A stretch of 64,000 nucleotides of DNA from NCBI GenBank assembly GCA_038373885.1, contig JAWZYV010014418.1, positions 620,001 through 684,000 of the forward strand. Direction: 5' to 3'. The stretch comes from Cheiracanthium punctorium (lineage: Eukaryota; Arthropoda; Arachnida; Araneae; Cheiracanthiidae). Position numbers and translations under genes: made by a program. This document shows positions 34,700 through 45,879 of this stretch, piece by piece. Each line of letters begins with the position of its first letter. The stretch's first letter is position 1. Under the pieces are notes generated by a model. The model was given only the letters and a program-made list of their open reading frames with translations. It was not told where the DNA came from and searched no databases.

Positions 34700-34960
34700 T
34701 GGGTTGCTAATTACATTCCTTGTGATTTGGTCAACATTGGTCAGACCAAAATGACTCTCAAATTTAAGCTCAAAGAGCACAAGATATATGTTTCTAACCA
34801 CGAGATTTCCAATTCTTCTATTGCCTCTCATTGTTGGAGCTCTAATCATCGTTTTTGATTTTCTGTAGCAAAGATCTTATGAACTCCTCAGTCTTTGTCC
34901 CATCTTGATTTTTTGGAAGTTTTTCTTATTATACAGCACTTGAAACGTCTTGTAACAACA
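34700..34960 (+). pseudogene. Penelope-like element: GIY-YIG endonuclease domain relic
   Basis: In the frame through 34712 the translation reads YIPCDLVNIGQTKMTLK then KLKEHK, and a run ending SSIASHCWSSNHRF. The cysteine-anchored GIY-YIG-like core (..VNIGQTK), the LKEHK helix and the (I)A.HCW..NHRF motif are the pattern of Penelope-like retroelement endonucleases. In-frame stops at 34856-34858 and 34880-34882 kill it, and similarity continues to about 34960 (SLSHLDFLEVFLI). No RT domain was found upstream, so this is a 5'-truncated copy, as is usual for the group. A T/C-rich non-coding tail to about 35470 may be its 3' untranslated part. The domain would nick DNA to prime reverse transcription. 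Confidence 0.75.
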
Positions 34961-35480
34961 GTTCTTCCATGCCTTTTATTCATTCTGCTTTGAAACTGCA
35001 GTTTTAAAGTTCTGTTTGTTTTCTTCTTTTATCCATCTTCCGCACCTTTTTGTTCTGTTTCGGTTATTTATTTATTTACTTTTTATTTTGTTCTTGTTTT
35101 GTGTGTTTTTCTGTAATTACTTTACACTGTGTAAGTACTGTGTACCAGAAAAAAAATGTTGTCCTGTTTATCATAATTTTTTAATGTGCTTTTAAAGAGT
35201 TTTGTTGTTTTTCTGTTTCTTTCGTACTTTTTTATTTTTATTAATTTTTTTATCTAACATTTTATTTTTATTATATATGTTATTATTTGTCTTTATTGTG
35301 TTCTTTTTAATTTCTACCTTCCCCCCTCTTTCTTTTACCCTCCCTTGTTTCTTGCCTTTTCCTTCACTGAATTGGCAACTTGCTTTTTGTTTTTGTTTTT
35401 GTTTATTTTTCAGTATCCTCTTTTCTGTGTTTACTATATGTGGACTCCAGCAAGGCCTTGCAACATGACCTTTAACTCAT
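34961..35480. other. T/C-rich stretch, possibly the 3' tail of the Penelope-like copy
   Basis: Strongly pyrimidine-rich (TTTGTTTTTG, CTTTCCCTCC) on the plus strand, which creates hydrophobic ORFs with no domain. Confidence 0.4.
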
Positions 35481-37480
35481 CAAAAAAAGACATTTTACTT
35501 AATATAAAATCAATATCTGAGGGTAAAATTTTTAGTTTTTGCATAGCCATGTAATATTATTTTCTGCATCTATTTCCGACGAAATTTGGCTTGTCCGCGT
35601 TTCATATTTTTTCGAACATTAATTTAATAATTCATACTATATATTTTTTATTAAGAATTATAATAATAGTAAATTATATTTTGGTCGTTTAGTTCTAGTA
35701 CGAATAAAAATCAGCTTCTTAATATCAATATTAAATGAGTTATGAATTAAAGTATGAAAAAATTATTTTCACATTGGGGAGGTAAATTCTGCAAGCTCAT
35801 TAATTTTCAGTTCGAATGTAGTGAAAATTGGTATCCGGGATTAAAATGAGCTAATTTTTTTAAAATATGAAGTGAAATCTACGTGTTGCGTATGGAGAAA
35901 ATAAATTCGGTGCGTACTTAAAAATGAAGATGGCCCTTTATGCGAGCTTTATGTATAGCGAATAAAAAATTTCGTTATTCGTAAGTGATTGGTGCATGTA
36001 AATTTTGCTGTACGACGAATGGCGGCCGAATAAAGTGTCTTTCTTTTCCGGAGCTTTACAGGGAAACACTGGCCTAAGTTCGGGCTCTATCTTTTCACTG
36101 CAGAATATAGTACTTGGGGAAGTACCGCTAAATTGGTGAAGCTTAGCATTACACTTTTCGAAATACTGGTTTCAGCAAAATTTTCAGCAGATTTTTGGTG
36201 AAACGTTAAACTAAATTCTTAACAGTGTATTTTGACGATTTAAGATTTTAGCACTTTTGTTGGAAAACTCATTCATTCTCGCATGTGTTTACAATCACGA
36301 AAGCAAAATTACAAATTGCTGCCAAAGATGGGTAGTGAAATTTTTTGTCCGTGCCTCTCCAATCTTTTTGGCGATATTCTGGCGGTCTTTTTATGTTGAT
36401 TTAGAATAACAACGCATATGCAATATTTCTTACGAAATTACACTAAAAAATAAAAAAGAGTAAGGGGCGGGGGTAGAAAAGTACATGCAAATATCGCACC
36501 TAATTATGAAAAGAATAGTAATTTGGTTAATAAGTAATTCGTTCCACAATCATCTTTAACTAAAATAGTTGTTATTGAATGCACGGTTTCCCATCAAATT
36601 TAATTGAATTGAAAACTTGTTGATGCCTGTCAAAATTTGATGGTAAACAACTGGATAGCTAGACAGAAAACATACAGAATTGCATTAAAATATTAGGGAA
36701 TTTTAAGGAATATTGTTAGCAAAAGATAAATGAAAGGAAAACCTTACCTCCTTATATCCGGGCTGGGAAAAGGTGTTGACACGCTTGATGTAGTTTAAAG
36801 AAAGGCAATTCTAAAAGTTTTAAAAATAAACAAATTTTGCGAGGGATTTCCAGGGACAAAGAATTTCTTTTTTTTATGCCAAAAAACATTTAGCTGAGAG
36901 TATTCGATGTGAACAAACACACTAGCACATCCAGCCCATGCAACGCATATAGCAAATGTTTGGGGAGATACAATTCAAGTATTAAGGAAAAAAAAGTCAC
37001 ACACCTATTGTCCACTTTCTTCCCATGTTTCCTTTGCAATAACATTGAAAATTTAAAATTATGTTGAATATGTGCCCTCTTGTTTGTATCTCTGTAATTA
37101 AACTGCACACACCCGTCTTCCTCTCCTAAAAGATTTAGTTTACATTTCCTTTTTTTTTTTTTTTTAGAGACACGCTTTCTTTAAAAAAATAAGTATTGAA
37201 TTACGTTAATTTTTCTTTCTTTTGTGTATGTGTGTGTGTGGGGGGGGGGATTTAAACAGGAACTTTTCTGTAGGCTCCAACCCGGTAAAGCTCCTTAGTT
37301 CCGACGTAGTAAACAATGTGAAATTTAAAAGTTTTTTCTTCTTTAGCGCAGATTAAAAGTGATTTAAAAGTGAAAAGAAAATAGAAGAGAAATAGGGAAA
37401 AGAGTCAGAAAATCGATTATTATCAATCCATAAAATTAAAAAAAATTAAAAGCAAAACTATGAATATAAGAGTAGTCCAA
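35481..37480. other. AT-rich DNA without recognised gene
   Basis: T-run at 37149-37164 and a GT/G run at 37225-37249. Nothing else recognised. Confidence 0.5.
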
Positions 37481-37481
37481 C

Positions 37482-37556
37482 AGCGGAGTCGAATCTAGGC
37501 CACATGGGTGGAACGCCTCAGCAATAACCACAAGACCAGTCTTACCGACCCAAATT
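37482..37556 (-). repeat. tRNA-like relic (SINE head or tRNA pseudogene)
   Basis: On the minus strand a near-consensus Pol III B box AGATTCGACTCC is preceded by an A-box-like TGGTCTTGTGG at roughly tRNA spacing. The acceptor stem does not pair well, so a functional tRNA is unlikely. Confidence 0.35.
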
Positions 37557-38189
37557 TTGCATTCTACATTTATAAGCAAAATGCATACCATTATTAGGGA
37601 ATTCTTTTTTTTTATATTTTGGTGCTTAATTTAAATGCACATGTTATTTGATAAACATATAGTGATGGAAAAGCTACGCACGTAAAATATGTTCAGTTTC
37701 TAAAGATGTAACAATTAAATTAAAAAAAAAATCGTACGTATTATCAAATTGGTCCGAAAGCCGAGGAAGTTTATGGCAAATTCCAAGTGCATAGAGAGAT
37801 TTCGTAAATTGTAGAAGTGAAAGATAAAGTGTGCAGGGGTAAAGTGTTCAGTTTCTAAAGCGCTTTCCAATAATGTAACTTATGTAGTATTAAAAAGAAA
37901 AGAGAGATTTACCGTCATTCAAACTGACAGACTTTCGCCAGTATTTGTCGGAGAGTGTTGACGTATCGAAATTGGTCTTTATTTTTTCTTAGCGAATGCA
38001 TGCGGAAGACAATATAATTTGTTCGGGATCCCCTTAAATCGTATTATCTCCATCCAAATAAAACTTGAACAATGGCTGCATTACTGATTTTTCTCCTGTA
38101 ACGATTCGTCCTAACGATGTTTTCATAATAATATTTCACCCCGTTTTAAAATTTCATTGAAAAACTAAACGTGGATGGGCAAAAAATGA
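37557..38189. other. Non-coding AT-rich DNA
   Basis: A short word, GTTCAGTTTCTAAAG, recurs at about 37691 and 37847. No gene recognised. Confidence 0.45.
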
Positions 38190-38275
38190 GCGAGCATTGA
38201 TCGGAAATCGAACAGGCCATTGTTGTTTGCAAGCTAGGCGCACTAACTGTACCTCACAAGCTAAAAGGCAAAATA
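38190..38275 (-). repeat. tRNA-like relic
   Basis: On the minus strand TGTTCGATTTCC (B-box-like) lies downstream of TAGCTTGTGAGG (A-box-like). No clean cloverleaf was found. Confidence 0.3.
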
Positions 38276-39023
38276 CATGTTAAATATAAACTATTAACTC
38301 TTTTATTCTACGTAATAATTTTTGTTACAGTTTTTAGGTTAAATTAGTGAAATGAATAGCAATACACGGAAGAGTGGAATGAGGTTACTCCGCAGTCTCT
38401 GCAATGCGGAGAGGGGCCTCTGATGCTGATGTGTCGCTCTTAAAATTGGCTGTAAATATCAGCATACATGTGCTTACTTTCTCCTAAAGTGTTAATTATA
38501 GCTGTTTCAAAGATCATGCATTTTAAACACACGAAAATTTTATAATATCCCTCTAGATGATTTATATAATCTAATAACGGATTTTTTTAATTTGAATGCC
38601 AACGGTGTTATTTTACCAGCCCATCTAGACTTAGACTATGTTAAATGTTTATTAAAATTTATCATATATTATAACTACACACGTAATAATTACAAACATA
38701 TGATATACAAACATATGATACCACACATGGAAGGTCAGCTTCTAGCTAACTCGCTGATCTCCGCTATTACTATTATGAAAAAGATTATTTCAGTAATAAT
38801 ATTATTATAAAATGATATACTACCAATTGATGCCAATAATACCTATAACGATCATCTGCCTATTACATACCCTTCTGATATAGAACTGCTAAGAAATAAA
38901 AGCAGTGATAATACTGTTCACTTTTCAGAATTATCAATGTCTACAGTGTGCCCACTAAAGTCCCTTGCCACCCTCTTAACTACGGAACGGCCGCTGCTAT
39001 ATTCATAAAACTGGTGTCTAGGT
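38276..39023. other. Non-coding DNA with one shared repeat fragment
   Basis: The stretch 38940-39010 on the minus strand (GTTAAGAGGGTGGCAAG with flanking GCAGC and GGACTTTAGT) recurs on the plus strand at about 46475-46535, so it is a dispersed repeat. Otherwise nothing recognised. Confidence 0.5.
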
Positions 39024-39822
39024 ATGGTAAAGTCGCCATACGCCACTAAATGAAACCGGCTACGTCACTATCTGGTGGAAAACTGCGGAGTTAGCATTCC
39101 TATCTCGAAAACGGAATGAGAAAGGGGGAAAATATAAATCACTTTACAAAGTTGATGAGCACTACCGATTTAGTACGAAAAGATACCTTGTGGACATTAA
39201 TGCTAAGAATAAAAAAAATTAAAACATTGTTTTTATGTGACATTCTACACTCTGGCGTCAGAAAACGGACGCGGTTCAAATCCGTTGCATCCTTGAACTG
39301 TTTCGGTTTCAAAGAGTGGCCTCCATGTTCGCCTGACCTGACTCCACTAGACTTTTTCCTGTGGGACATCTGAAACAGCATGTGTATGTGACCCCTCCAC
39401 AAACATTGCAGGACATTATCCGACGCATTAGAGAAGCTTGACCATCATGCTCTGTGCTGCAAAGTGACTTTAAGACGAGGATCCAAATGTGCATTGCAGC
39501 TGACGGTAAGAGTGTGAACATCTCAAATAAATGTATAGTATTGTAGTATTGTCATAAATAGTTGTTTTTTTTTCTCAGATCGTTTTCACACGTCACAGAG
39601 TAGGAAATCACTAAAAAACAAATGAGCGTTTTAGCCGTTCTATTCTTCCCATTAATGTCCACAAGATGTCTTTTCGTATTAAGTCGATTATGCTCTACTA
39701 CTTTGTAAATCACTTTTTTTTCCCTATATCGTTCCGTTTTCGAGATAGGAATGCTAACTCCAGGTTTGTCACCAGGTGGCGCCACAGGCGTTTTCATTCA
39801 ATAGCGCATGGCTACATTACTG
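39024..39822 (+). mobile_element. mariner/Tc-type element with long inverted ends and a transposase remnant
   Basis: The left (about 39024-39180) and right (about 39660-39822, other strand) regions are inverted copies. They share GTTAGCATTCCTATCTCG, AAAACGGAA, TACGAAAAGA and CTTGTGGACATTAATG, with outer parts pairing more loosely (GCCATACGCC / GCCATGCGCT). Inside lies the C-terminal end of a transposase. The outermost ends are approximate, and a TA target duplication is not clear. Confidence 0.75.
39290..39540 (+). pseudogene. mariner-family transposase, C-terminal fragment
   Basis: The frame ending at 39373 reads EWPPCSPDLTPLDFFLWD, the hallmark surrounding the third catalytic Asp (PLDFFLW) of insect mariner-like transposases with this type of C terminus. 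The reading then moves to the frame starting at 39367, giving HLKQHVYVTPPQTLQDIIRR and, after an in-frame stop at 39439-39441, FKTRIQMCIAADGKS. The N-terminal DNA-binding part and the first two catalytic acids are missing, so the fragment is inactive. Transposase would cut and join at TA dinucleotides. Confidence 0.8.
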
Positions 39823-40329
39823 TTACAAGACATCAGAGGAGGCTCGTGACCTGTCTGAGTGGTGGGGCCTGAAAAAAAAGTGTGTGCGTGTAATCTTTAC
39901 GCGCGGTTGAAGTAAAACTTCTTTGACGTTTACGACACATATCACTGAAATTATTCAACTTTAACTTAAATATCATATTATAATTTAATTATATTTATTA
40001 TTCATGTACTTTACATAGATTATATAAATGTTATACTCATATTATTCATTGGAAATAGGTACTTGAATGCCATCGTAATTTTTTATGTATGAAATTATAG
40101 GTTTGTGGTAACTATAATGTGAAACACAAATTTTACTCTCTAAATTTGCTAATTTTCATGAAAATACAGCATTTATCGTTGTACCGAAACGCATTGTGGA
40201 TTGAAATCAAGAAGTATTCATAGTTAGATCAAATTTTTGTTTTAAAAAATAAACTAACGGCTGAGATTCTTGGGAGCAAAAATTAACATTAAATCTCCAG
40301 TAAGAATCATCGGTAATTCATGATAATTA
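39823..40329. other. AT-rich DNA without recognised gene
   Basis: Nothing recognised. Confidence 0.5.
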
Positions 40330-40825
40330 CTTAGAATCCAGGAAGTGTCCATGTCGTAGTATTATTCTTTAACTGTTTTCTTATACCATTGTTCCGTCTG
40401 GAGGTTGGGTTTGAATGGTGGGGAGGGATGTCCAAAGTCTAGTATTATACTTTAACTGTGTTCTTTAACTGATATTTTCCTTTGTTTGTTGGGTTCGAAT
40501 GCAGGTAGTGTAATTTTTGTGTGTGTGTTTTTCTATCCAGTATTCTTAAGCGTTGATTTCGTCTGCTGGTAGGTTTCAAATTATTATTCTGTATCCGTGT
40601 TTTTAAACTGCAGGTTCTGTCTATTGTTTGGGATTGATTGCAGCCAGGGTCCGTTTCTTTGTGGTGTTCCATCCCCGTGTTAAACAGTTGCTTGCTCCCT
40701 CTTGAGGTTGGGTTAGAATCCACGGAGTGTCCATTTGTTATTATTTTATTTTGTTCTTAAACCGTTTGCAGCCAGTGTTTGTTTCTTTGTGGTGTTACAT
40801 ACCCGTATTCTTAAACCGTTATATA
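40330..40825. repeat. Degenerate repeat built on TTCTTAAACCGTT / GGTTGGGTTCGAATGCAG words
   Basis: The words TTCTTAAAC.GTT, AGG.TGGGTT.GAATGCAG, CAGCCAGTGTCC and TTTCTTTGTGGTGTTCCAT recur in the same relative order at irregular 60-110 bp spacing. A further piece lies at 41407-41490. The period is imperfect and the copies are badly diverged. Confidence 0.6.
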
Positions 40826-40837
40826 CATATCATTATA

Positions 40838-40915
40838 AATATATATATATATATATATATATCATTACTATATATAAATATATATATCATTACACTATAT
40901 ATATATCATTATAAA
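40838..40915. repeat. (TA)n / TATATCATTA simple repeat
   Basis: TA runs alternate with ATCATTA words. Confidence 0.85.
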
Positions 40916-41400
40916 TATTGCGTTGACACAAACTATATTCTTCTAAATTTACTGCCATTTCATAAAATACAGCTTTTGGGCAAAATAATAACAGACATGA
41001 CATACATAATATTTAGGAGTTTAATGGAGTGTAACGGCCTAACTGCGAATTTAACTGACATTTGACAAATAATAATATCACTTCGCTTCGAAAATATTGC
41101 CTATATTCATTACGAAATAGTATTCTAAGACAATTATGTAATTAAAACACATCTGAAGCCAGTAATTACTATATATCACGTCATAAGTCTATGTATTTAA
41201 TTTTTTGAAGTTTTGCTAATTCAACGATCTCCATTTTCTTCGCCTCGATGGAAATATAAACAACCTGAGATGCGCAGAAGCAGAAGATGCGCAGTTACCC
41301 AGTGTGTGTAGCACCATCTGTTTCCAACAACGGCATTGTCCAACTTTCTAAGAGAAGTGTCTCCTCTTATAAATTTACCTTCGGTGGTTCGAAGTATGAT
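40916..41400. other. Non-coding DNA
   Basis: No gene recognised. Confidence 0.45.
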
Positions 41401-41406
41401 CCTCTA

Positions 41407-41490
41407 ACAGTGTTCTTAAACGAAAATTTCCCTCTGCTGTTTAGGTTCGTTTGCAGCCACTGTCCCTTTAATTGCGGTGTTCCATGGAAT
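41407..41490. repeat. Further piece of the TTCTTAAAC / TTCGTTTGCAGCCA repeat
   Basis: GTGTTCTTAAACG, GGTTCGTTTGCAGCCACTGT and GTGTTCCATGG match words of 40330-40825 in order. Confidence 0.6.
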
Positions 41491-41605
41491 TTTTTGCCAT
41501 ATAAAATGTATATTCTTCACTACATTATCACACACACCTATACATATATATGAGTTGCAGTAGTCGTAATCCCCCCCCCATTAAAAATTTCTGGCTACGC
41601 CCCTG
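41490..41605. mobile_element. GCGTAGCCAG-family repeat, uninterrupted copy
   Basis: Equivalent of 25148-25208 joined to 26154-26210, without the LTR. It ends AAAAATTTCTGGCTACGC, CCCTG. The partner end is not recognised upstream. Confidence 0.65.
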
Positions 41606-41960
41606 GTTGGATGTATCTTCAAAACGCTTATTGATGTCTCCAAGATACGGCTCTTGACTGTTTTTCTCGACGTTTCTTTCCCGGTTCCGCGTATTTTTAC
41701 ACGATGAATTCGGAGAACAGCGAAAGCAGGTCGAAAAGGTAAGTTTTTCAGTGGTTCTTCTTTTTCTGAGCGCATTTGGCGTGGAGTATGACATATACGT
41801 CACTTCCTTTACTGAGCGTCACTTCCGTCAGAAAAAGATTTGAGTTACTCCCTAGTCTCCACTAAAGAAGTTTTACTTCAAAAATGCGAGTTGAAATTGT
41901 AAATATATATAGATATACATATAGAACACCCTATCCCCGTATACATAGTGTAAGTAGTAA
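41606..41960. other. Non-coding DNA
   Basis: No gene recognised. Confidence 0.4.
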
Positions 41961-42711
41961 TGTTACGAATTTTTGGGGCAACCTGCTGTTCTGGGGTTTA
42001 AAATAGTTTAAAATTGGTATTCTAAGCTTCAAATAGTTAAAATTTGCTTTTTGTTGCATCAAAATCGGTCAACTAGAACTGGCGGTTTCGAGATGGAGAT
42101 ACGGAGATACGGAGGTTTTGGTTTCCCCATTGTTTTTGTATGGGGTTTTTAGAAATCTCGAAAAATATTGGTCCAAACCTACGGTAACCTCACTTTTGAG
42201 GACTTATTTTTAGCGCCAAATTTGACAATATTTCGCGAAAAGTCGCCAAACTTGGCGACATTTTGGTGATTCGGCGCGATTATCCCAATGGGGCTTCTAA
42301 AGATAGTTTTTCTGCATTGCCATGCATAACAGCCTAATATTTCTCTTCTATGACTTAATCAAAATTCCCTCTTTATATGGAATCTTCGAGAAATACATTC
42401 TTCTGGAAACTTCTTGTAGCTTTTGAGTCACCTATAAATATAAGCTTGTGAGCGGCCCTAGTTCAGTGTGAATCCAGCTGTGGAAGTGTTCTATTTTGCG
42501 TGAGAATTACAGCTTTTGTGAAAGCTTCGGTACTGAGTGGACTGTTATAAACGAGCTACTGGCTGTTAGTGACTATGAATTTCTTACGTTGATTGTTCCA
42601 CGAAGTTGTAGAAGCAATAAAGATTGTGTTCCATCCTGACCAATGGACTCTTTACTAGAACTTTCTAAACCTACTGGACTTTAGAACGACGAACCCAGGA
42701 AATAAGCAAAG
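41961..42711 (+). repeat. LTR (family L1), second copy, 3' end missing
   Basis: It begins TGTTACGAATTTTTGGGGC like the minus-strand reading of 25209-26153 and follows it to CCCAGGAAATAAGCAAAG. The last ~13 bases, including the CA end, are replaced by unrelated DNA. A TATA box (TATAAATATAAGC at about 42434) and polyadenylation signal AATAAAG (about 42618) keep the expected order. It is shorter than the other copy (751 against 945 bp). Confidence 0.8.
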
Positions 42712-42852
42712 GTTTCTTCTTCAATATTTAGGCATTTGTCACTTATTAAAAATTTTTGCGTTGCTCTATATCTTAAAATTAAAAATTAAAAACCTAAAAT
42801 TGTAATAGTATGTTCCAGTACAAATGAAGAAACTGACAATTTCACTAACACG

Positions 42853-43050
42853 CATGAGTGCCCACAGGAATTTTTCTAGGGGGTGGGGCAGGGCAAACTC
42901 CCAAAAAATTTTCTAGAGCGTGCAAATTTCAAACTTTTAACAAATGTAGTTCTGGCTTTGCCATTTGTATACATCATGAGACATTAACCCAAAACTCTAG
43001 GGGGGGGGGCAAGTGCCCTACCTTGCCCCCCCCCCTTATGGGCGCCCATG
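42853..43050. mobile_element. hAT-type MITE (family G2), perfect 8-bp target duplication
   Basis: CTAACACG lies at 42845-42852 and 43051-43058. The ends are CATGAGTGCCCACAGG and the inverse CATGGGCGCCCATAAG. G-runs near the left end and near 42998, and C-runs near the right end, are typical of these G/C-tract MITEs. 198 bp. Confidence 0.92.
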
Positions 43051-43489
43051 CTAACACGCGTGTCGGATTTCCGATATACTTGCCAATTTTTATTCACAGA
43101 TTTTCTGGACATTCACGGTTAAAACTTGGGGCGTGACTAAAAAAGCGGGATCCCGCTTACTAATTACACAAAGGCGAGAAAAACAATTAAAACACCAGAT
43201 TTATATTTCGCACTTTAAATAGTTTTACTGAATATTATGTTTTACTTTAGCATTATTATACCTACAACAGAGTTAACAAAAGGTGAAACAATCAAGCAAA
43301 CTAATGAAAATTTAACATTAACTATTATAAAAGTCTTCCATAGCTCTATAATCAGACCAAATCTTACTGTCGTTTGCAATTGAATTAAATAAACTTTTTC
43401 ATTACTTTTACAAACAAAAACGAAAACTTTTTACTTTAGGATTTTAAGAAATAATTAAAATAACGTATAAGAATAATTAAAAGAAAGTA
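43051..43489. other. AT-rich DNA
   Basis: No gene or element recognised beyond the target duplication at its left edge. Confidence 0.45.
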
Positions 43490-43786
43490 TCAATAATTAG
43501 GGATGGACGCGAGACCATGCGAGACGAGAAATTGCCCAGGTCTCGTATCGTCTCGCACTGGCAGATCTAAGTATCGCTTCGCGGGTTCGTCTCGCACTTG
43601 GAGGTATCGTCTCGCTGTCTCGTCTCGCAGTCTCGTCTCGCGGTCTCGTCTGGCGCGAGGCTGCGAGACCGGTCTCGATTATTGTCTGACGCCAGAGATG
43701 CCTTTATTTTTACTTTTTTGTATGATGTAGATAATGTACAGTCGTCTCACATTTATCGCGGTTACGCATATTGTCTTCATATCAAT

Positions 43787-43963
43787 GGCGGATCTAGATT
43801 TTTTTTTTTTTTTTTCGGGGGGGGGCGCAAACCTTGAATACGTGAATACGATCGGAATTGCATGAAATTTGCCATTGTCAGGTAAGAAAATCATTTTATA
43901 TAAGTGTAAATATATATCTCTCGGAGGGGACGCGCGACCCCTGCATCCTTGGATGAGCCCCTG
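43787..43963. mobile_element. GGCGGATC-type MITE candidate, nested
   Basis: CAATGGCGGATCTAG with T- and G-runs forms the left end, and GGATGAGCCCCTG the right. The flanking octamers match poorly, so this is tentative. Confidence 0.45.
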
Positions 43964-44069
43964 CTTTACTTTTGGGTACGAAATATCAAAATGTAATTGC
44001 ACGCAATGGAATCTCCTTGCAAATTACTTTTAACACGAACTAAGAATGGTTGCGAAACGTACTTGAGAA

Positions 44070-44160
44070 CAGGGCCGGACTGGAGTATCGGACGGTCGGG
44101 TGAACGCCCGATGAGCTGGTGGTTTGGTGCAGCAGGGGCTGTCACCGGTAAGCTCCAGAT
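44070..44160. repeat. CAGGGCCGGACTGG element end
   Basis: CAGGGCCGGACTGG with an inverted CGGACGGTCGGG...CCCGATG patch resembles DNA-transposon ends. Only one end seen. Confidence 0.35.
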
Positions 44161-44315
44161 TAGAGCCAAGAAGAGCCTCGCGAATCTCTAGATTCGACAG
44201 CGACTAGCAAGGTCGGGATGCAAAATGTTCAAGGGAACATATTTTTGAACAATGGTCCCCACATCTAGACTACTCTAATTTATAAATAGTTGTTATATAT
44301 AATTACTGTTATATA

Positions 44316-44919
44316 TGTAGCATCCCGGCCAGCAGAGAGTCTTCGCTGGCCAGGTTGGCAGGTGAGATAGAACCCCGCTGTCCTACGGAATCATGACGAG
44401 AGACATAGGATAGTTGGGCTGGAGGAGGCGAGGCTCTTGAGGCCTCCTGTGCGTTGGGTATTAGGCGAGGTGGCTCGGGACTCTGGCCGGCAGACGCTGG
44501 AACGAGCTGTGATAATCCTTGGGCCATAGCGGCCATCGGTGCAAGAATGAGTCGAACTGCGTTTACATAATTTTATTGGACGACTGGTTACATATTTCTT
44601 AGGCAGTTGCAGTCACGCGGAAGAGACGCTTCTGGGAAGATGCAGCCCCTTTTATTAACTTTTGAGGTCGTGTCACATGATCCAAGCGAGTTGCAATTAT
44701 TGGCCAGACCCAAAATCTGGGCAGCGGTTTTTCAAAGTTTGTTATGTCTTTTAAGACGCCTTTGTGGCTGGACGCCGGGACCGTCTACAAAATTACAAAG
44801 GAATTGCAAGGGATCGTGTAGTAATTGCAGTTTTTGAAAGCAGATTCCTTTGTTCCAACTGAATTAAAACTGCGTAGTTCAGAAATGTGGGATTTTAGCG
44901 GCTTTTGATTTGTAATGTT
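44316..44919 (-). repeat. Dispersed repeat D1, copy 1 (possible solo LTR)
   Basis: It matches 48202-48790 over most of its length: TTAGGCGAGG.GGCTCGGG, GTTGCAATTATTGGC, AAAATCTGGGCAGCGG, TTACAAAGGAATTGCAAGGG. Read on the minus strand it has TAATAAAAGGGGCTGCAT (TATA-like) followed by AATAAA and ends ATGCTACA, so an LTR is possible, but TG at the start was not found. A minus-strand ORF of 75 codons shares SQSPEPPR-type residues with one in copy 2. Confidence 0.65.
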
Positions 44920-45203
44920 ATATATATATTATAATGCATTAAGTTTGTTCGTTTATCCGGTATACAATTCTACTCTATTAGAAGAATGGGCTTGATATGG
45001 CTATATATGTTTCCATTTCCTCTTCATTTTCCTTTTATTTGGCATGTTTAATTGGTTTTGTCACATGTCACTGTGATCTATTATGAATTACAGTCTGCTT
45101 CTTGTTTTTTTTTTCACTCATTAATTTTTAATTGGTTATATATTGTCTACAATTACTGGAATCATTGTATGGATTACTTAATTCGTAAGTTTAGCTATTT
45201 TAC

Positions 45204-45268
45204 TATATCTATCTATCTATCTATCTATATATCTATCTATATATATATAATATATATATATATATATA
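45204..45268. repeat. (TATC)n/(TA)n simple repeat
   Basis: Pure TATC and TA runs. Confidence 0.9.
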
Positions 45269-45270
45269 CC

Positions 45271-45500
45271 TGCTGCGAAGCCCGGCGTTGCCCAGGTGCA
45301 TTAAGTCATAGGGCATAACTTGCCTTCCCCCAAATTTATTGTTTACTTCGCTTTCCATCATTGCAAAGACGCAAATGCGGTAGTTCTTCTGTATCAATCG
45401 TTGTTTCCCGGCATGGGTCTTTAAATGCTCCAGCTGCAGGGGTAACTTTCTTAATAAATGTATTTTACCTATACTCGACATAATATCTGTAGAAAAAAAA
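45271..45500. repeat. Unclassified interspersed repeat beginning GCTGCGAAGCCCGGCGTTGC
   Basis: An abrupt GC-rich start directly after the TA run, then ordinary AT-rich DNA. The start resembles conserved ends of interspersed repeats, but class is not decidable here. Confidence 0.3.
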
Positions 45501-45879
45501 GTTTCAATAGTTCACTTAAATATTATTTAAAAGTCAATATTAATTTTTAAAAATATCCACCGTAAAGAAAAATTACAGACTAATTAAAAATGCCCATTTG
45601 AAAGTTAATTCTAAATTCCTGACTCCTTAGAGTACCGACTTGTAAACAATATCTTATATATACTTGAGGTACTGAATAAACCATTGCCTGCTTTAGCGCG
45701 AGAGTAGTCACGTTCTCGCGCGAGAACTGACCCGAGGTATCGTATTGCAGTCTCGTCTCGTCCCCGGAGGTATCGTCTCGTGGTCTCGTCTCGCACACCG
45801 AGGTAGCGTCTCCCAAAACTGCGAGAACACGAGAAGTCTCGTCCCGTCTCGCGGTCTCGCATCCATCCCTATCAATAAT

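Larger units (their letters stand above)
43498..45871. mobile_element. Large non-autonomous hAT-type element (TAGGGATGGA ends, GAGACG-rich), with nested insertions
   Basis: TCAATAAT occurs immediately outside both ends (43490-43497, 45872-45879). The left end is TAGGGATGGACGCGAGACC, and the right end read inward is TAGGGATGGATGCGAGACC. Subterminal parts at both ends consist of TCTCGTCTCGC-like words in the same inward arrangement. It is 2374 bp with no transposase. Inside are a G-tract MITE-like piece (43787-43963), a repeat shared with 48.2 kb (44316-44919), simple repeats and an unclassified repeat end at 45271. Confidence 0.9.
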
